Positions 53,717 to 62,573 of a DNA stretch of 64,000 nt are shown here, piece by piece; within the stretch, counting starts at the first letter, position 1, and each line of letters opens with the position of its first letter. The position numbers and the translations under genes were made by a program. The stretch is taken from assembly GCF_000993825.1 (NCBI RefSeq), contig NZ_CP011114.1, positions 868,001 to 932,000 on the forward strand, given 5' to 3'. The DNA comes from Paenibacillus durus ATCC 35681 (lineage in GTDB: Bacteria > Bacillota > Bacilli > Paenibacillales > Paenibacillaceae). Under the pieces are notes generated by a model that made no database searches, was not told the DNA's origin, and saw only the letters and a list, made by a program, of their open reading frames with translations.

Positions 53717-53782
53717 CTTAAGAAATCTATGATTTTCCCTTAAGTTTCTCTATGTTTAGGAGCGAAGAAATCAACTTATAAT
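53717..53782 (+). promoter_or_regulatory. Promoter of the second binding protein with direct repeat
   Basis: TATAAT lies at 53777-53782, 45 bases before the start. Upstream, CTTAAG followed by CTATG occurs twice (53717-53731 and 53739-53754), with the units 22 bases apart, two helical turns, ending where the -35 should be. No consensus -35 is seen. This is the geometry of an AraC-type activator site. Confidence 0.55.
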
Positions 53783-53826
53783 TAACGATGTAACACAAGC
53801 TAACATTCACTTTCAGGGGGGTTACA

Positions 53827-55179
53827 ATGGTTAAAATGAAAAGCATTCAGTTGTTTTTGGTCCTGATTCTGCTTACAGCGGTACTATCCGCTTGTGGGGG
53901 CGGCGGGAACAAAACGGAAAGCGCTGCGGGGGCCGGTCGGGGTGGAACTAATCAAAACGGTCAAGAAAAGGTAAAGCTTGTCGTGCAAATCGATAAACCC
54001 GACAAGTCCGATGTAAACCGCCAAATTATCGACAAGCTCGTCGGCGATTATATGAAAGAGAATCCGAATGTTACCATTGAGTTAGATACCTTGAATACGG
54101 ATCAACAAAAATTGAAGCTGAAGACACAGGCGGCGGCTAATCAATTGCCGGATATTACGACCGTATTTCCCGGAGAGCAAGTGAAGCCGTATGTGGACGC
54201 CGGCTTGCTGGAGCCGCTGGATGACATTTTGGACAAAGATGGACTGAGAACCCGATTTATCCACGGCATGTTGGAGGCCTCCACCTTCGATGGAAAAGTG
54301 TACGAACTTCCGGTTAGCTCCGTATTCACAACTGTCTTTTACAACAAAAAATTGTTTGAACAAGCGGGAGTGCAGCCCCCTGCAACATTCGAAGAGCTGC
54401 TGGATGTGATCGGCAAACTGAAAGAAAAGAATATTACGCCTATGGTGATCGGTGAAAAAGAACCATGGACAGGCTCCTTGTTATTCATGCAGATATTGGC
54501 AAGAACAAGCGGCGGGACGAACTTTTTACAGGATCTAAAGGAAGGCAAAAAGTCCTTCACGGATCCGGGTTTTGTCAAGGCTGTTGATGCCTTACAACAA
54601 TTGATTCAGGCCGGGGCTTTCCAAAGCGGTGTAACCTCGACGGATTACCCTACATCAAACACGATGTTCAAAACGGGCAAAGCGGCCATGATTTATGATC
54701 TCACATTTTTCTCCAGCCAATATGACACCGATATGAAAGGGAACATTTCCGCATTCAAATTCCCGACTGTGGGCGGACAAGGTGATCCTAATGAAACTTT
54801 GAGCGGTGCCAGTAACGGATTTGCAGTAGCTAAAAACGGAAAACACAAAGATGTGGCCAAAGATTTTCTTCATTATTACTTTATGCATTTGCCGGAAGTT
54901 GATTTCGAAATGAATAATGCGGGCAACAGCGCACAAATCATCGATAAAACGGAAGACGAGCTCAAGGCGGCCGGATATTCCGACTTCATTATTGAGCTAA
55001 TGAAAATTCGGAACGGATTGAAAAAAGGATTTGGAGCTTTCGACACTACGATTGAACCGACGACCACACAGGTTCATTTGAACAGCCTGCAGTCCTTATT
55101 CGTGAAACCAATTGATTCTGAAGAGATCGCAAAACAGCATCAGGTAGCTTGGGAACGGTTTTTGTCCAGAAAAAAGTAA
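53827..55179 (+). CDS. Extracellular solute-binding lipoprotein of a sugar ABC importer (second system)
   Basis: A 450-residue protein with a lipoprotein signal (MKSIQLFLVLILLTAVLSAC, lipobox LSAC), a Gly-rich linker and a family 1 binding domain (PDITTVFPGEQVKPYVDAGL, VYELPVSSVFTTVFYNKKLF). It would be membrane-anchored outside the cell. The presence of a GH3 beta-glucosidase in the locus suggests a beta-glucoside or related oligosaccharide. The start follows AGGGGGG. Confidence 0.92.
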   Translation: MVKMKSIQLFLVLILLTAVLSACGGGGNKTESAAGAGRGGTNQNGQEKVKLVVQIDKPDKSDVNRQIIDKLVGDYMKENPNVTIELDTLNTDQQKLKLKTQAAANQLPDITTVFPGEQVKPYVDAGLLEPLDDILDKDGLRTRFIHGMLEASTFDGKVYELPVSSVFTTVFYNKKLFEQAGVQPPATFEELLDVIGKLKEKNITPMVIGEKEPWTGSLLFMQILARTSGGTNFLQDLKEGKKSFTDPGFVKAVDALQQLIQAGAFQSGVTSTDYPTSNTMFKTGKAAMIYDLTFFSSQYDTDMKGNISAFKFPTVGGQGDPNETLSGASNGFAVAKNGKHKDVAKDFLHYYFMHLPEVDFEMNNAGNSAQIIDKTEDELKAAGYSDFIIELMKIRNGLKKGFGAFDTTIEPTTTQVHLNSLQSLFVKPIDSEEIAKQHQVAWERFLSRKK

Positions 55180-55253
55180 AGCCAGCTATTAAAGCTATGT
55201 ATGAAGGGGGCTTCTCCCCCTTCGATTATTTAGCGAAACGGAGTGAACCTTAA

Positions 55254-56147
55254 GTGAACGGTGTGCTTAAAGTATCAAGAACGACGCTTGTTGTATTTAT
55301 TGTCCCTTGTATGCTCTTTTATGCAGGATTGGTTCTTTATCCAATCGCAATGTCTTTGTGGTATTCCTTGCTCGACTGGAACGGGATCGGTACAGGCGAA
55401 TTTATCGGTTTGAAGAATTATCAAGAGGCACTTATGAATGATCCGATTTTTTGGAATTCGCTCAAAAACACGCTCATCTACGTGGTTACAGCCATGGGGC
55501 AAGTGGCATTCGCATTGTTTATTGCGATTTTGATGAGCTTGTTTGTGAAAAGATCGAATTTCCTTGTATCCAGTTATTTCATGCCGGTTATCTTGTCGGT
55601 CGTGGTTATCGGCCAGCTGTGGAAATCAATCTATAACCCTGCTTCATCCGGAGGCATGCTGAGCAGCCTTTTGTTAAGTATGGGGTTGGATAGCTGGGTT
55701 AAAGATTGGCTCGCGGATTCGGCAACGGCTACGTATGCACTTGCTTTTGTGTTAGTTTGGCAATATTTCGGTTATCATTTGTTGATTCAGTTCACGGGCT
55801 TGCAAAATGTTCCGGAGGATTTGTATGAAGCGGCCAAGATCGACGGCGCCAGTGGATTTCAGACGGTTCGGAACATTACGCTTCCGCTCATGATGCCGGT
55901 GATCAAGATCTCCGTTGTGCTCGCGACGATCGGTTCGCTTAAGTCCTTTGAACTTGTCATGGCGATGACTGGCGGGGGACCGGCCAATTTGACCGAAGTG
56001 CTCTCCTCCCATTTCTACAACGTTTCGTTCCAGACATTCCGATCCGGCTACGGCAGCGCGATCTCGACCATTCTGATTATATTGTGTTTTGCTCTTACGT
56101 TTCTCGTTAACCTCTCGTTCAGACGTTCCGAAAAAGCGTTATCCTGA
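55254..56147 (+). CDS. Carbohydrate ABC transporter permease, MalF/UgpA type (second system)
   Basis: A 297-residue membrane protein with six hydrophobic segments and the EAA loop DLYEAAKIDGASGFQTVRNI. It starts with GTG (55254) after GGAGTG and follows the binding protein by 74 bases. It is paired with the next permease; no ATPase gene is present. Confidence 0.92.
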   Translation: MNGVLKVSRTTLVVFIVPCMLFYAGLVLYPIAMSLWYSLLDWNGIGTGEFIGLKNYQEALMNDPIFWNSLKNTLIYVVTAMGQVAFALFIAILMSLFVKRSNFLVSSYFMPVILSVVVIGQLWKSIYNPASSGGMLSSLLLSMGLDSWVKDWLADSATATYALAFVLVWQYFGYHLLIQFTGLQNVPEDLYEAAKIDGASGFQTVRNITLPLMMPVIKISVVLATIGSLKSFELVMAMTGGGPANLTEVLSSHFYNVSFQTFRSGYGSAISTILIILCFALTFLVNLSFRRSEKALS

Positions 56148-56173
56148 TGCACCAATCAAGGAGTTGACTTTCA

Positions 56174-57067
56174 ATGGAGAAAATATTAACCAAGCCGTTA
56201 TCCAATTCCTCCCAAAGCTCACAACCATCTTTGAACAGATGGTCAAAACGGCTCGGGAGAACGTCGGTATGGCTGTTGTTCGGCATCCTCTTCGTCACAC
56301 AAATTTACCCGCTGATTTGGCTGGTGATTTATTCGTTCAAAACGACCGACGAAATATTGGGAGGGACATTCTTTGATCTTCCGCAAGTTTTGCAATGGGT
56401 GAACTATAAAGATGCGTTTTCGTCCGGGAATTTCTTTACGTATTTGTTGAACAGCGTTATCGTGACAGCGATGACGTTGGTAGCGACGGTGGTGCTAAGC
56501 GGCATGGTCTCCTATGCGATAACCCGTTTTCGTTTCCGCTACGGAAATGCACTGCTACTTATCTTTCTTCTCGGCATTATGATTCCATACCAGTCAACGA
56601 TGCTCCCGCTTATGGTCATGTTCAAAAAGCTGGGCATCCTGGATACGCATGTCTCTTTGATTCTGCCTTACATCGCTTACTCGTTGCCGGTCGCAGTCTT
56701 CATCTTTTGCGGATTTATGAAGAGTATTCCATACGACATTGAGGAATCGGCATTTGTCGACGGGGCGTCGGTATATCGGATATTCATGCAGATTATTCTG
56801 CCGATCATTACTCCGCCGATGATGACGGTCATCATCCTGACCTTCATTTCGATTTGGAACGAGTATATTATGGCGGCCACTTTTATTTCATCGGACATTC
56901 TCAAAACATTGCCCTTCGGCGTGTACAGTTTCTTCAGCCAGTATTCGACAAATTATGGTGCCGTAGGAGCGTTTCTCGTTCTTAGCGCCTTGCCGGTTGT
57001 TATCTTATATTTCTTCATGTCGCAGAAGATTACGAAAGGGATGGTCGCAGGCGCCGTTAAAGGTTAA
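56174..57067 (+). CDS. Carbohydrate ABC transporter permease, MalG/UgpE type (second system)
   Basis: A 297-residue protein with a Ser-rich, basic N-terminal tail (NSSQSSQPSLNRWSKRLGRT) before the first helix and the EAA loop SIPYDIEESAFVDGASVYRI. In place of the usual second Ala of the EAA motif it has Glu-Ser-Ala. The C-terminus MVAGAVKG is typical. It starts 26 bases after the first permease (AAGGAG). Confidence 0.92.
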   Translation: MEKILTKPLSNSSQSSQPSLNRWSKRLGRTSVWLLFGILFVTQIYPLIWLVIYSFKTTDEILGGTFFDLPQVLQWVNYKDAFSSGNFFTYLLNSVIVTAMTLVATVVLSGMVSYAITRFRFRYGNALLLIFLLGIMIPYQSTMLPLMVMFKKLGILDTHVSLILPYIAYSLPVAVFIFCGFMKSIPYDIEESAFVDGASVYRIFMQIILPIITPPMMTVIILTFISIWNEYIMAATFISSDILKTLPFGVYSFFSQYSTNYGAVGAFLVLSALPVVILYFFMSQKITKGMVAGAVKG

Positions 57068-57097
57068 GCAATTTGCAGAATGAGAGGATGAAAGAAT

Positions 57098-59372
57098 ATG
57101 AAACCAGATATCCAAGAACTGATTACTCAGATGACGCTGGAAGAGAAGGCCAGCCTTTGCTCCGGGCTTGATTTCTGGCATACGAAAGGAATCGAGCGGC
57201 TGGGCATCCCTTCGCTGATGTTGACGGACGGTCCGCACGGGTTAAGGAAACAGATGGATGGTCCTGATCACTTGGGGTTTAACCACAGTGTTCCGGCTAC
57301 GTGCTTTCCATCGGCGGCCGGTATGGCCGCTTCATGGAACCGCGAGCTGATGGGCCGGATTGGTGAAGCACTCGGCAAAGAGTGCCAGGCGGAAAACGTC
57401 GCGGTGCTGCTCGGGCCGGGAACAAATATCAAGCGATCCCCGCTTTGCGGGAGGAATTTCGAATATTTCTCGGAGGATCCTTATTTATCTTCAGAAATGG
57501 CCGCAAGTCACATCAAGGGTGTGCAAAGCCAGGGTGTAGGTACGTCTTTGAAGCATTTCGCCGCGAACAATCAGGAGCACCGCCGCATGTCAGTTGATGC
57601 TGTTATCGATGAAAGGACGCTGCGGGAGATCTACTTGGCGAGCTTCGAGGGCGCCGTTAAGCAGGCACAGCCTTGGAGTGTGATGTGCTCTTATAACAAG
57701 GTGAACGGGGAATACGCAGCGGAGAATGAATGGCTGCTAACGAAAGTGTTGCGCGAAGAATGGGGATATGAGGGCTTCGTCGTGTCCGATTGGGGGGCCG
57801 TAAATGAGCGGGTTAAAGGGCTTCAGGCAGGCCTGGAACTGGAGATGCCGAGCAACGCAGGCAATTGGCACTTCCAAGATTATCGAAGCTGTGCGCAGCG
57901 GACAGTTGTCCGAGCAGACGTTAAACCAGGCGGCCCAGCGGTTGCTGAATTTTATCTTCAAGGCGGCTGAAAATCGGCGGTCTGACGCGACATGTGACAC
58001 TGATGCACATCATCGTTTGGCACGGGAAGCCGCACAGGAAAGTATGGTCCTGTTGAAAAATGAGGATGGAATCCTGCCGCTTCAAAAGGCGGGGACAATC
58101 GCCGTTATCGGAGAATTTGCCAAAAAGCCGCGTTATCAAGGCGGTGGCAGTTCCCATGTTAATCCAACGAAACTCGACGATGCGCTTGAAGAGATGATAA
58201 CCGTTGCAGGGGAGGAAGCCCGAATTGTATACGCTCAGGGTTATAACCTGGACAGCGACGAGTCCGACACCCTGCTTGAGCAAGAGGCAAAGAATGCGGC
58301 GGCCCAGGCGGATGTTGCGGTGTTGTTCATCGGCTTGCCGGAGCGATACGAATTTGAGGGCTACGATCGCACGGATCTCGCGATTCCCGCAAACCACAGT
58401 TCTCTGATAGACGCCGTAGCGGAAGTGCAGAGTAATCTTGTTATCGTGCTTTGCAATGGCGCGCCGGTCGAGATGCCTTGGATCAGCAAGACGAAAGCCG
58501 TGCTGGAAGGCTATCTGGGCGGTCAAGCATTCGGAGGTGCAGTGGCGGATTTGCTGTTCGCCCACACAAGTCCGAGCGGTAAGCTCGCGGAGACGTTTCC
58601 GGTCAAGCTCAGTGATAATCCGTCCTTCCTGAACTTCCCGGGGGAGGGCGATAAAGTCGAGTACCGTGAAGGCCTGTTCGTTGGCTACCGCTATTATGAT
58701 GCCAAAGAGATAGAGCCGCTCTTTCCGTTCGGCTTCGGACTTAGTTACACGCAGTTTTCATACAGTGATCTTAAAGTGAACCGGACTTCCATGAAAGACA
58801 CGGAGACGTTAACCGTTCAGGTTACAATAACCAACACCGGCAAGTTTACCGGTAAGGAAATCGTACAGCTCTACGTGCGTGACGTCGCAAGCACCGTCAT
58901 TCGACCCCGGAAGGAGCTGAAAGGCTTCCATAAAGTAGAGCTGCAGCCAGGGGAGAAAAAGACCGTAGATTTCGTGCTGGATCGCAGAGCGTTCGCCTAC
59001 TACAATATCGAGCTTGGCGATTGGCACGTGGAAAGCGGCACCTTTGAAATTTTGATCGGCGCTTCATCGAGTCAGATTTTGCTGCAAACAACGGTCGAAG
59101 TCGAAAGTATCACGGCTCAACCGATCAGATATCATCGTAATACGCTGATCGGTGACTTATTGGATAACCCGCAGACGACCGAAATGGCTAACTATTTTAT
59201 AGGGAAATACGGTTTGGCTGATCTACTCGGTGATTACCCGGAGTTGCTTATCATTAGTATGAAGTATACACCGCTGCGACAGTTAATTGCTTTTGGGCAG
59301 GGAGACTATACGGAGGAGATGCTGGCTGAGGATTTGGCGAAGCTGAACGCATTGGAGACAGAGGCAGTCTGA
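57098..59372 (+). pseudogene. GH3 beta-glucosidase with an internal frameshift
   Basis: The first frame (57098-57970) carries the GH3 catalytic barrel: [36 protein letters not shown] and the nucleophile Asp in [10 protein letters not shown]. Shortly after [10 protein letters not shown] the protein continues in another frame ([20 protein letters not shown]), which then holds the second GH3 domain (KPRYQGGGSSHVNPTKLDDA), the acid/base region and a fibronectin III-like end, to 59372. The shift lies between about 57855 and 57880. Without it the enzyme would be about 750 residues, cytoplasmic, cleaving terminal beta-linked glucose or xylose. Either a recent mutation or a base-calling error would explain it, because both halves are otherwise intact. 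Confidence 0.85.
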
Positions 59373-59437
59373 TACAAAGGCTCAATGCTCGATTGCGGTG
59401 CTGTATAATATATCATTTCAGTTAGGAGAGATAGTAC

Positions 59438-60346
59438 ATGTCAGCAAAGAATGAAAAAACCCTTCGGTTATTGTTTCCACAATGGCAAGGAGGAGGAAAC
59501 AACCCTCCCTATATACTGGGAGCTCACTTATTAAACTGGCTTGCTCCCAAGTCAGACGGTCCCTTTGAAGAAGTACCTGTAGATTTAACTCTTGACATGG
59601 AAAAAGTGGATGGAATAGTCGCCAAGAGCACCGTGCTGAAGCAAGCTCGAGCTGCCAAGGAACTCATTCATAAGCACAATCCTGAGCGAATTGTCGTCTT
59701 GGGGGGAGATTGCAGCGTAGAACTTGCTCCTTTCGCATATTTAAACGAGAAATATAATGGAGATACATCCATATTATGGGTTGATGCTCACCCGGATGTA
59801 TACATTCCTGAAGATTTCCCCAACCATCACGCTATGGTCCTTGCGAATTTACTTGGAGTAGGGGATAAGGAATTTGTAGCTGAGGTCCCTCGTATTTTTA
59901 ACCCTGAACAAGTGTTATATGTGGGATTAAATGATCTGCTGGACTCCCTTAATTCTGAACCAATGCGAAACATGAAACTGGATAGCCTGGGGCCTGACGA
60001 TATTAAACAAGATAGCTCGAAGGTACTTCAATGGTTGAGTGAACGAAAACCTTCAAAGGTCATCGTTCATTTTGATCTGGATGTACTGGATATGACGGAG
60101 TTCCGTTCGCTCTTAGTTTCCTATTATAAAACATATGAGGAATACAAGGATAAATTTCCGCGAGGTGTAAGCATGGAAACGATTATCCGGGTTTTACAAG
60201 ATGTAGCTAAATCTTATGATGTAGTGGGTTTGGGGATTACCGAACACTTCCCTTGGGACTCCTATTTCCTGCAAAATATGTTGTCTCGCCTGCCTCTTCT
60301 TGGCGATATCAACAATGAACAAAGACCTTCTTTTATCGCGCTTTGA
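59438..60346 (+). CDS. Arginase/agmatinase-fold protein with altered metal ligand
   Basis: A 302-residue protein of the ureohydrolase fold. WVDAHPDVYIP and VIVHFDLDVLD supply the expected metal-binding Asp and His residues. The first ligand motif, normally GGDHS, reads VLGGDCSVEL, with Cys in place of His. The N-terminal and middle loops also differ from arginase, agmatinase and formimidoylglutamase. The substrate is probably a guanidino- or amidino-compound but cannot be named. The start follows TTAGGAGAG. An EthD protein and a DMT carrier follow on the same strand. Confidence 0.75.
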   Translation: MSAKNEKTLRLLFPQWQGGGNNPPYILGAHLLNWLAPKSDGPFEEVPVDLTLDMEKVDGIVAKSTVLKQARAAKELIHKHNPERIVVLGGDCSVELAPFAYLNEKYNGDTSILWVDAHPDVYIPEDFPNHHAMVLANLLGVGDKEFVAEVPRIFNPEQVLYVGLNDLLDSLNSEPMRNMKLDSLGPDDIKQDSSKVLQWLSERKPSKVIVHFDLDVLDMTEFRSLLVSYYKTYEEYKDKFPRGVSMETIIRVLQDVAKSYDVVGLGITEHFPWDSYFLQNMLSRLPLLGDINNEQRPSFIAL

Positions 60347-60380
60347 AACCAAATAACTTTACGTAAAGGTGGTTAAATGT

Positions 60381-60749
60381 ATGAAAGGTGTTAATGTATA
60401 TCCGGAAAATGGACATAGCATCGTGGCTGTCATTCGTAGAAAACCAGGGATGACGCTTGAAGAGTTTCACTATCATTATAAGAATATCCACGCTCCTCTA
60501 TCTGCCCAATTACCAGGTCTCCTTTCTTATCGTCAGCATCCTACCCGAAAACCAGGACAAGGCGATGGACAATATATGCCTGACGAATTGCTATATGATG
60601 CTGTTTCTATATACATTTTTGAAAGTGCTGCTGCAGCAGAAGCGGCATGGCTCTCGCCGGAAGGTCTGTTACTGGATGAGGATACAGTGAAATTTATTGA
60701 TACCGATACCCAAATTATTCTACCTGTTATTCCTCGTCAAGTTGTTTGA
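60381..60749 (+). CDS. EthD domain protein
   Basis: A 122-residue protein of the EthD/dimeric alpha-beta barrel family: IVAVIRRKPGMTLEEFHYHY, HAPLSAQLPGLLSYRQH and VSIYIFESAAAAEAAW. Such proteins support monooxygenases or act as small cofactor-free enzymes. ATG at 60381 follows AAAGGTGG; a GTG four codons earlier is rejected. It lies 34 bases after the arginase-fold gene. Confidence 0.78.
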   Translation: MKGVNVYPENGHSIVAVIRRKPGMTLEEFHYHYKNIHAPLSAQLPGLLSYRQHPTRKPGQGDGQYMPDELLYDAVSIYIFESAAAAEAAWLSPEGLLLDEDTVKFIDTDTQIILPVIPRQVV

Positions 60750-60755
60750 ATTCAT

Positions 60756-61184
60756 ATGACAGGCATTCTATACTCGTTGCTGGCCGGCGCTATCCTCGCC
60801 ATCCAGATCGTGTTCAACGCGAGAGTAAGTGAAAAGGCGGGGCTGTGGCTGACGAGCGCTCTCATGAATGGCTCCGGTTTCCTCGTATCCTTGATTTTAC
60901 TCTGCTGGATTCGCGAAGGTCACGCAGGTAAGTTGCTCGAAGTAAACAGGCTGTACTGGTTAAGCGGGACGCTTGGAGTGCTGATCGTGTATTCTGTCAC
61001 TAAAGGCGTTGGTGCGCTCGGCCCAGCTTATTCGATTACACTTTTACTTGCCGCCCAGCTTTTTGTCGCATTTCTGATCAACAGCTTCGGCTGGTTCGGC
61101 GTCGAGCCTACGCCCATCTCCTGGAGCAAGCTGGCCGGAGTCGGAATCCTGATCGCAGGTGTCCTGGTTTACCAGTGGAAGTAA
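60756..61184 (+). CDS. DMT-type small membrane transporter (YdcZ/DUF606)
   Basis: A 142-residue membrane protein with four or five helices (ILYSLLAGAILAIQIVFNAR, LMNGSGFLVSLILLCW, SWSKLAGVGILIAGVLVYQW). It matches the DUF606/YdcZ half-size DMT family, which may export or import small metabolites. It starts six bases after the EthD stop. No clear ribosome site is seen, so translational coupling is likely. Its GC content is higher than that of the two preceding genes. Confidence 0.75.
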   Translation: MTGILYSLLAGAILAIQIVFNARVSEKAGLWLTSALMNGSGFLVSLILLCWIREGHAGKLLEVNRLYWLSGTLGVLIVYSVTKGVGALGPAYSITLLLAAQLFVAFLINSFGWFGVEPTPISWSKLAGVGILIAGVLVYQWK

Positions 61185-61231
61185 ATGAGTTACTCGAGTG
61201 TTGCAAAATATCGTTAGGGAAGCGAGAAGGG

Positions 61232-61259
61232 GACCTGTCAGGCGGCAGGTCTCTTTTTT
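61232..61259 (+). terminator. Terminator after the DMT gene
   Basis: GACCTG and CAGGTC form the stem, followed by TC and seven T/TA. The hairpin resembles the one after sigK at 19708. Confidence 0.8.
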
Positions 61260-61337
61260 ATAAGGATGTTGCTAAACGAAACCCCAGCTTCTTCATTCGA
61301 TATTCCTTTAGAGTCATTGACATATATTCATATAACT

Positions 61338-61417
61338 ATATCAGCGGATGAAGCTGTCCATTTGCACAAGCTATTAGCTCACTTGTTCATAAAATATAGT
61401 ATCTGACAATGAAGGAG
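61338..61417 (+). repeat. 80-bp leader repeat, copy A
   Basis: This segment and 62466-62545 are the same length and match at about seven of eight positions with no gaps. Both end in GAAGGAG, and each precedes a surface-sugar gene. The shared core includes TGCACAAG, GGCTCACTTGTTCATA (A: AGCTCACTTGTTCATA) and a CATANNNTA motif. It probably contains a promoter and ribosome site. Copy A is followed by a short frame of 25 codons. Confidence 0.8.
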
Positions 61418-61427
61418 CGAAAGACTA

Positions 61428-61505
61428 ATGGCAGAGCTTCTGGATTATGCTTCGAATGTGCCTAGTCTAAATAGTGGTGACAATATGGATGCGTTAATGG
61501 AGTGA
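61428..61505 (+). CDS. Possible 25-residue peptide after leader copy A
   Basis: ATG at 61428 follows GAAGGAG and encodes MAELLDYASNVPSLNSGDNM plus five residues. It could be a truncated gene start or a leader peptide before the epimerase gene. No relative is recognised. Confidence 0.3.
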   Translation: MAELLDYASNVPSLNSGDNMDALME

Positions 61506-61539
61506 CAAATTTATTGGTACATGTAAGGGGGTGAATGAA

Positions 61540-62457
61540 ATGCATAAAGTAATAATCACCGGAGCAAATGGATTTATTGGTAGTTCATTAACGAATTTTC
61601 TTGCGAAAAAAGGAGTAACCATATTTGCTGTAGTCAAAAACAAATTCTCTAATGTTGAACCAATACTGAAACATGAAAACATTAATATCATCTACTGCGA
61701 TCTTAATCATGCGGAGCAGTTACAGTATTTAATAGAAGATAGAGATATTGATGTGTTTTATCATCTTGCTTGGACGGGTGCGTCTGGACCGGAAAGGGCA
61801 AACTATAAGGTTCAAGTGGATAATGTATCCAACTCCATGGAGTGTGCTAAGCAATCAAAGCTTATGGGATGTAAGAGATTCATTGCAATAGGTACTATTG
61901 GAGAGTTCATGGCAGAGTTGGCACTAAAAAATAATATAATTTCAGAGCATTTCACCTATGCTATTAGTAAGAGCTTTTATCACTCCTTGTTAGACATATA
62001 TTGCTATAACCATAACATTCCCTACACGTGGTGCACTTTCCCTGGTGTATATGGGATTGGGGATCGAACCTCAAATATTATTAATTATACAATCAAGAAA
62101 TTATTACTTAAAGAATTGCCCGAATATACTAAAGCGGAGCAATTATTTGATTTCATTTATATTGATGACTGTATCAAGTGTTTGTATGAAATTGGATTAA
62201 AAAATGATTTAAAAAAATACTATTTTGTTGGAGGCCCTTCTCCGCAACCTTTGTATAAATTTATTGAAGCAGCTAAAAATGTAGTTTCTCCTGACTCACA
62301 ATTAGGGTTAGGACTAAGAAATGAAGATGGAATTGTGTACAAGAAAGAGTGGTTTACAATGGATGAAACTATAAAACATTTGGGTTTTAAACATGAATAC
62401 TCTTTTGAAGAAGGTATAAAATTAACTGCTGAATGGATCAAATCAACGGGCATCTAG
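61540..62457 (+). CDS. NAD-dependent nucleotide-sugar epimerase/dehydratase
   Basis: A 305-residue extended SDR with KVIITGANGFIGSSLTNFL (NAD site), HLAWTGASGPERANYKVQVD and the YxxxK pair in HFTYAISKSFYHSLL. Members make or modify nucleotide sugars such as rhamnose, fucose or GDP-/UDP-derived units. ATG at 61540 is preferred over a GTG three codons upstream because of AAGGGGG at 8-base spacing. It is strongly AT-rich compared with the glycosyltransferases after it. Confidence 0.85.
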   Translation: MHKVIITGANGFIGSSLTNFLAKKGVTIFAVVKNKFSNVEPILKHENINIIYCDLNHAEQLQYLIEDRDIDVFYHLAWTGASGPERANYKVQVDNVSNSMECAKQSKLMGCKRFIAIGTIGEFMAELALKNNIISEHFTYAISKSFYHSLLDIYCYNHNIPYTWCTFPGVYGIGDRTSNIINYTIKKLLLKELPEYTKAEQLFDFIYIDDCIKCLYEIGLKNDLKKYYFVGGPSPQPLYKFIEAAKNVVSPDSQLGLGLRNEDGIVYKKEWFTMDETIKHLGFKHEYSFEEGIKLTAEWIKSTGI

Positions 62458-62465
62458 GTATATAA

Positions 62466-62545
62466 ATATCAGCGGATGAATTTGTTCATCTGCACAAGCC
62501 ATTGGCTCACTTGTTCATAGAATACAGTATCTCACAATGAAGGAG
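62466..62545 (+). repeat. 80-bp leader repeat, copy B
   Basis: The second copy of the leader, 8 bases after the epimerase stop. It contains TTCATAGAATACAG where copy A has TTCATAAAATATAG, so both keep CATANNNTA. The glycosyltransferase start follows 28 bases later after CAAGGAGG. Confidence 0.8.
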
Positions 62546-62573
62546 TATTCCAGAACAAGGAGGCTCGTCTAAT

